Below are positions 60,357 through 64,000 of a stretch of 64,000 bases of DNA, in pieces (the stretch's first letter is position 1; the number at the start of each line of letters is the position of its first letter). The position numbers were made by a program, and so were the translations under genes. This DNA comes from Saccharopolyspora hordei. Its GTDB lineage: Bacteria; Actinomycetota; Actinomycetes; Mycobacteriales; Pseudonocardiaceae. The stretch is from contig NZ_JACCFJ010000001.1 in NCBI RefSeq assembly GCF_013410345.1, positions 3,695,001 through 3,759,000 of the forward strand. Reading direction: 5' to 3'. The notes below the pieces were generated by a model. It was not told the origin of the DNA and did not search any database. It was given only the letters and a program-made list of their open reading frames with translations.

Positions 60357-61547
60357 ATGCACACGGCAGTCGGCGGCGCCAGGGTGCCGATCCGGATGTG
60401 GGCGGACCCGCAGTCCGTGGAGGACGCCGCGATGCGCCAACTGCACGACGTCACGAACCTGCCGTGGGTGCACGGTCTGGCCGTGATGCCCGACGTGCAC
60501 CACGGCAAGGGCGCCACCGTCGGCAGCGTCATCGCCATGCGCGACGCGGTGTCCCCGGCCGCGGTGGGCGTGGACATCGGGTGCGGGATGAGCGCGGTGC
60601 GCACCTCGCTGACCGCCGGCGACCTGCCGGACGACCTGGGCGTGCTGCGGCGGCGCATCGAGGCGGCCGTGCCGGTCGGCTTCGCCGTGCACCGCGACCC
60701 CGTCAACCCGGCCCGGGTGCCGGGCACCGGCGGCTGGGACCGCTTCTGGTCCTCCTTCCGGGACCTGCACCCGGGTGTGCAGGACTTGCGGGACCGGGCG
60801 CGGGCGCAGCTGGGGACCCTCGGCGGGGGCAACCACTTCATCGAGGTCTGCCTGGAGCAGGGCGGTCCGGACGACGGGCGCGTGTGGCTGGTGCTGCACT
60901 CGGGTTCCCGGGGCATCGGCAACGAGCTGGCCAAGCGGCACATCGACATCGCCCGCGGGCTCCCGCACAACGCCGACCTGCCGAACCCCGACCTCGCGGT
61001 GTTCGTGGCCGGCACGCCGGAGATGCAGGCGTACCGCCGCGACCTGTTCTGGGCGCAGGAGTACGCGGCGCGCAACCGCGCGACGATGCTGGCGCTGGTG
61101 CAGCAGGCGCTGGCCGACACGGTGCCGGGCACGCGCTTCGACGCGCCGATCTCGTGCCACCACAACTACGTGGCCGAGGAGGTGCACGACGGCGTCGAGG
61201 TGCTGGTGACGCGCAAGGGCGCGATCCGCGCCGGGGCGGGCGACCTGGGCATCATCCCCGGCAGCATGGGCACCGGTACCTTCATCGTGCGCGGCCTGGG
61301 CAACGCTGAGGCCTTCGAGTCCGCCTCGCACGGTGCGGGCCGCCGGATGTCGCGGACGAAGGCGCGCAAGACCTTCACCGAGCAGGACCTGGCGGAGCAG
61401 ACCGCGGGCGTGGAGTGCCGCAAGGACGCCGGTGTGGTCGACGAGATCCCGGCCGCCTACAAGGACATCGAGTCGGTCATCGCGGCGCAGACCGACCTCG
61501 TCGAGGTCGTCACGCACCTGAAGCAGGTGGTCTGCGTCAAGGGCTGA
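60357..61547 (+). CDS. rtcB: RtcB RNA-splicing ligase
   Basis: A 396-residue RtcB: MPDVHHGKGATVGSVIAM, GVDIGCGMSAVRT (metal-binding Asp and Cys), GGGNHFIEV, LHSGSRGIGN, SCHHNYV and the guanylylated histidine in the late SHGAGRRMSR motif. It seals RNA 2',3'-cyclic phosphate or 3'-phosphate with 5'-OH ends, using GTP and Mn. ATG 60357 has GGAGGAAGG upstream. A second, unrelated RNA-end repair protein (Pnkp) lies at the start of this window. No archease gene is adjacent. Confidence 0.94.
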   Translation: MHTAVGGARVPIRMWADPQSVEDAAMRQLHDVTNLPWVHGLAVMPDVHHGKGATVGSVIAMRDAVSPAAVGVDIGCGMSAVRTSLTAGDLPDDLGVLRRRIEAAVPVGFAVHRDPVNPARVPGTGGWDRFWSSFRDLHPGVQDLRDRARAQLGTLGGGNHFIEVCLEQGGPDDGRVWLVLHSGSRGIGNELAKRHIDIARGLPHNADLPNPDLAVFVAGTPEMQAYRRDLFWAQEYAARNRATMLALVQQALADTVPGTRFDAPISCHHNYVAEEVHDGVEVLVTRKGAIRAGAGDLGIIPGSMGTGTFIVRGLGNAEAFESASHGAGRRMSRTKARKTFTEQDLAEQTAGVECRKDAGVVDEIPAAYKDIESVIAAQTDLVEVVTHLKQVVCVKG

Positions 61548-61561
61548 CCCCCGGGCAGGGT

Positions 61562-61586
61562 GCGGGGGACCCGCGGGTGCCCCCGC
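61562..61586. terminator. Bidirectional terminator between rtcB and aldo/keto reductase
   Basis: GCGGGGG (61562-61568) pairs with CCCCCGC (61580-61586); the loop holds a smaller CCCGCGGG palindrome. Confidence 0.6.
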
Positions 61587-61592
61587 CCCGCG

Positions 61593-62594
61593 CTAGTTGC
61601 GGGTCTTCGGAGCGTTGGCCTTGGTCAGCGCCGGGTCGCGGACGACGACCGGGTCCAGCACCTCGTCGATCGCGGCCATCAGGTCGGCGTCGAGCCGCAC
61701 CCCGGCCGCCTTGACGTTCTCCGTGACCTGCTCCGGCCGGGAGGCGCCCATGATGGCGGCGGAGACGTTGTCGTTCTGCAGCACCCACGCCACCGCCAGC
61801 TGGGCGAGCGAGAGCCCGGCCTGGTCGGCCAAGGGCTCGAGCTGCTCGACCCGCGTCAGCACGTCGTCGCGCAACCAGCGGGAGACGAAGCCCGCGCCGG
61901 TCTCGTCGGTGGCCCGGCTGCCCGCGGGCGGTTCCGCGCCCGGCCGGTACTTGCCGGTGAGCACGCCCTGCGCGATGGGTGACCACACGACCTGCCCGAT
62001 CCCGAGCTCGGCGCTGGTGGGCACCACCTCGTCCTCGATGACCCGCCAGAGCATCGAGTACTGCGGCTGGTTCGACACCAGCGGGATCCGCAGCTCGCGG
62101 GCGAGCTTGTGCGCGGCGCGGATCTGCTCGGCGGTCCACTCCGAGACCCCGATGTAGAGCGCCTTGCCCGCCCGGACCACGTCGGCGAAGGCCTCCACGG
62201 TCTCCTCCAGCGGCGTCTCCGGGTCGAACCGGTGCGCCTGGTAGACGTCCACGTAGTCGGTCTGCAGCCGGCGCAGCGAGGCGTCGATCGACTCCGCGAT
62301 GTGCTTGCGGGAGAGTCCGCGGTCGTTGCGCCCCGGCCCGACCGGGAAGTAGACCTTGGTGAAGATCTCCAGCCCGGACCGGCGTTCGCCGCGCAACGCC
62401 CGGCCGAGCACCTCCTCAGCACGCCCTTCCGCGTAGACGTCGGCCGTGTCGAACGTGGTGATCCCGGCGTCGAGCGCCGCGCGGATGCACGCGTGCGCGG
62501 CCTCCTCCTCGACCTGCGATCCGTGGGTCAGCCAGTTCCCGTAGGCGATCTCGCTGATCACCAGACCACTGCGGCCGAGATGGCGGAACTCCAT
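61593..62594 (-). CDS. Aldo/keto reductase (potassium-channel beta-subunit type)
   Basis: A 333-residue NADPH-dependent reductase of the AKR6/7-like branch. TFDTADVYAEGRAEEVLGRAL has the catalytic Asp and Tyr, IFTKVYFP the lysine, and DVYQAHRFDPETP the catalytic His. The C-terminal NADP site is in GASRPEQVTENVKA. ATG 62594 has GGGGGGTGA about six bases upstream. It reduces an aldehyde or ketone in the cytosol. Convergent with rtcB across a shared hairpin. Substrate unknown. Confidence 0.9.
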   Translation of the reverse strand: MEFRHLGRSGLVISEIAYGNWLTHGSQVEEEAAHACIRAALDAGITTFDTADVYAEGRAEEVLGRALRGERRSGLEIFTKVYFPVGPGRNDRGLSRKHIAESIDASLRRLQTDYVDVYQAHRFDPETPLEETVEAFADVVRAGKALYIGVSEWTAEQIRAAHKLARELRIPLVSNQPQYSMLWRVIEDEVVPTSAELGIGQVVWSPIAQGVLTGKYRPGAEPPAGSRATDETGAGFVSRWLRDDVLTRVEQLEPLADQAGLSLAQLAVAWVLQNDNVSAAIMGASRPEQVTENVKAAGVRLDADLMAAIDEVLDPVVVRDPALTKANAPKTRN

Positions 62595-62707
62595 CGTTCA
62601 CCCCCCGCTCGTCGACGTGCCTCTCCGGAGCCCGCGCGGCTCCGGCACGAGTATGGCGCGCGACGCCGACCGCGGCCGGGCGGCCGAGGGCCCGCGACGC
62701 GGGGCGA

Positions 62708-63139
62708 TCACGGCGCGTAGCGCGCCACGTAGCGCTTCTGCCAGGGGGTTTCGACCGCGCGCCGGTCGTGGTGGGCGCGCACGAAGGCCACCGCCTCGGC
62801 CGCGGGCACCCCGTCGATGACCGCCAGGCAGGCCAGCGCCGTGCCGGTGCGTCCCCGGCCCCCACCGCAGGCGACCTCCACCCGCTCGTGCTCGGCCCGC
62901 TCCCAGGCCTCGCGGAACACCCGGCGGGCCTCGTCCCTGTCGGCCGGCAGGCGGAAGTCCGGCCAGCGCAGCCACCGGCTCTCCCACTCCACCGGTGGTG
63001 GCTGCGTGCCGAGCAGGTACACCGCGAAGTCCGGGCGGGGCCCTGCCGGCAGCGGTCGCCGCAGGGCCCGCCCGCGGACCATGCGACCCGACGGCAGCTG
63101 CAGCACGCCGGGCGCGGTCGGCTCCCACGTGTCGATCAC
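62708..63139 (-). CDS. Small protein-tyrosine/dual-specificity phosphatase-like protein
   Basis: A 143-residue protein whose P-loop is CGGGRGRTGTA near residue 92 (pattern C-x5-R-T/S), in VEVACGGGRGRTGTALACLAV, where the usual His before the Cys is replaced by Ala. An acidic general acid may be the Asp in WPDFRLPADRDEA, some 30 residues before. Start GTG 63139 has only a weak GGCGGG ahead of it. Its size is nearer to the small dual-specificity group than to low-molecular-weight PTPs. Targets unknown. Confidence 0.78.
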   Translation of the reverse strand: MIDTWEPTAPGVLQLPSGRMVRGRALRRPLPAGPRPDFAVYLLGTQPPPVEWESRWLRWPDFRLPADRDEARRVFREAWERAEHERVEVACGGGRGRTGTALACLAVIDGVPAAEAVAFVRAHHDRRAVETPWQKRYVARYAP

Positions 63140-63246
63140 CCCGCCAGGCTACCCACGGCGGGGTCCGCGGCGCACCCGATCACGGCTGCCCACTGCGGTG
63201 CGGCACCCTGGGAGCGACGACGTGCGACGACGGAAGGGGGACGGGC

Positions 63247-64000
63247 ATGGTCCAGGTGCCGGGCTCGGACGGCCTCGCGGGCGGGGTCGCGCTGGTGACC
63301 GGCGCGAGCGGCGGCATCGGCAGCGGCATCGCACGCCGGTTCGCGCAGGCCGGGGCGCGGGTGGTGGTCCAGTACCACCGCGACGAGGCCGGTGCGGCCG
63401 AGGTGGTCCGCGACATCGAGTCGGCCGGCGGCGAGGCCGTGGCCGCCCAGGCCGACCTCCGCACCCCCGAGGGCGCCGACAGCGTCGTGCGGGTCGCCCT
63501 CGACACCTTCGGGCAGGTCGACGCCGCGGTGCTCTGCGCCGGGACCCAGCCCGTGCAGCCGCTGGCCGAGATGTCGCTCGCCGACTTCCGCGCGGTGCAG
63601 GAATCCAATGTGGACGCGACGTTCCTCGTGCTGCAGGCGGCCCACCGCGCGATGTCCCGGCAGGACGGCGGCGGTGCCGTGGTCGCCATCGGGTCGATCG
63701 TGGGCTCCCAGCCGAAGCCGGGATCGGCGCACTACGCGGTGTCCAAGGCGGCGGTCGGCATGCTGGTGCGCGCGGCGGCCCTGGAGTACGCGCGCGACGG
63801 GGTCCGGGTCAACCTGGTCTCCCCCGGCCTGGTGGAACGCCCGACGATCCGGACGGACTGGCCGGAGGGCGTGGCGGCGTGGGAGTCAGGCAACCCGATC
63901 AGCCGGCTCGGGCGGCCGACGGACGTGGCCGACGCGTGCCTGTTCCTGTGCGGCCCGGCCAGCAGCTGGGTGACCGGGCAGGAGCTGGTCGTGGACGGCG
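63247..64000 (+). CDS. SDR-family oxidoreductase (partial, runs off window)
   Basis: At least 251 residues of a short-chain dehydrogenase/reductase, lacking only the last few residues. TGASGGIGSGIA is the NAD(P) loop, then NVDATFL with its catalytic Asn, SIVGSQPKPGSAHYAVSKAAV with the Ser-Tyr-Lys triad, and SPGLVE. Its end, WVTGQELVVDG, is the typical C-terminus. Best matches are 3-oxoacyl-ACP reductase/glucose dehydrogenase-like members. ATG 63247 precedes the conserved part by 15 codons. Divergent from the phosphatase gene. Confidence 0.92.
   Translation, partial: MVQVPGSDGLAGGVALVTGASGGIGSGIARRFAQAGARVVVQYHRDEAGAAEVVRDIESAGGEAVAAQADLRTPEGADSVVRVALDTFGQVDAAVLCAGTQPVQPLAEMSLADFRAVQESNVDATFLVLQAAHRAMSRQDGGGAVVAIGSIVGSQPKPGSAHYAVSKAAVGMLVRAAALEYARDGVRVNLVSPGLVERPTIRTDWPEGVAAWESGNPISRLGRPTDVADACLFLCGPASSWVTGQELVVDG

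Overview
The window is very GC-rich (about 72-73%) actinobacterial DNA. It uses GTG starts freely and carries a mycothiol-conjugate amidase remnant, a DivIVA-domain protein, a SigC-type ECF sigma factor and DUF5753-type XRE regulators. Short palindromes around TCCACAGTGGAC recur. My inference is a filamentous member of the Pseudonocardiaceae such as Saccharopolyspora; no rRNA or tRNA gene was seen that could confirm this. It looks like chromosomal, partly accessory DNA rather than a phage or integrative element: I saw no integrase, transposase, tRNA-anchored repeat or CRISPR array.

Region by region. 1-5.7 kb: 3' end of an RNA-repair ligase (Pnkp), a FadD3-like acyl-CoA ligase, a frameshifted Ser/Thr kinase and a lone P450. 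5.7-14.7 kb: a sugar-uptake island with a sodium symporter and small partner, a ROK repressor, a three-gene ABC sugar importer and a divergent exported GH3 beta-glucosidase; the same TATGTTG-N7-CAACATA operator precedes the symporter and lies between the importer and the glucosidase. 14.7-15.7 kb: the wreck of a LolA-like/ABC export operon. 16-21.8 kb: a Baeyer-Villiger monooxygenase (BVMO), a methyltransferase, an XRE/DUF6879/small-protein regulatory triplet, a zinc-finger protein and a CGNR regulator. 21.9-26.3 kb: a membrane glycosyltransferase, a PrsW-type protease, two overlapping small zinc proteins and a tandem SRPBCC protein. 26.4-31 kb: aminotransferase plus mmsA, divergent from a PucR activator, probably beta-alanine or 3-aminoisobutyrate catabolism. 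31.1-33.6 kb: a compact four-gene cassette with two peptidoglycan hydrolases fused to ESX/WXG-like helical domains and two YbaB/EbfC-like proteins; this is the best candidate for an undescribed system.

33.7-46.9 kb: mixed metabolic, stress and transport genes (an acyl-CoA synthetase with its GAF-LuxR regulator, a broken hydrolase, a PfpI protein, a BASS transporter, PAP2, aquaglyceroporin, Hsp20, ureidoglycine aminohydrolase, a TetR-GNAT pair), ending in a deletion scar that joins fragments of mca and a TetR gene. 46.9-51.4 kb: a protein with six DivIVA-like repeats, then a SigC-like locus (sigma, zinc anti-sigma, PepSY protein, His/Met-rich DUF5134 protein) probably serving copper homeostasis. 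51.5-57.1 kb: universal stress protein and Acg nitroreductase, then a BVMO whose gene overlaps that of a lactonase-like beta-propeller. 57.2-64 kb: an exported-protein pseudogene, a crotonase, a GntR-asparaginase operon, RtcB RNA ligase, an aldo/keto reductase, a small tyrosine phosphatase and a truncated SDR.

Several genes are visibly damaged: the LolA/ABC operon, the alpha/beta hydrolase, mca, a TetR gene and the exported protein. Two others, the kinase and the SRPBCC gene, each lack one base in a G/C run and may only reflect sequencing error.
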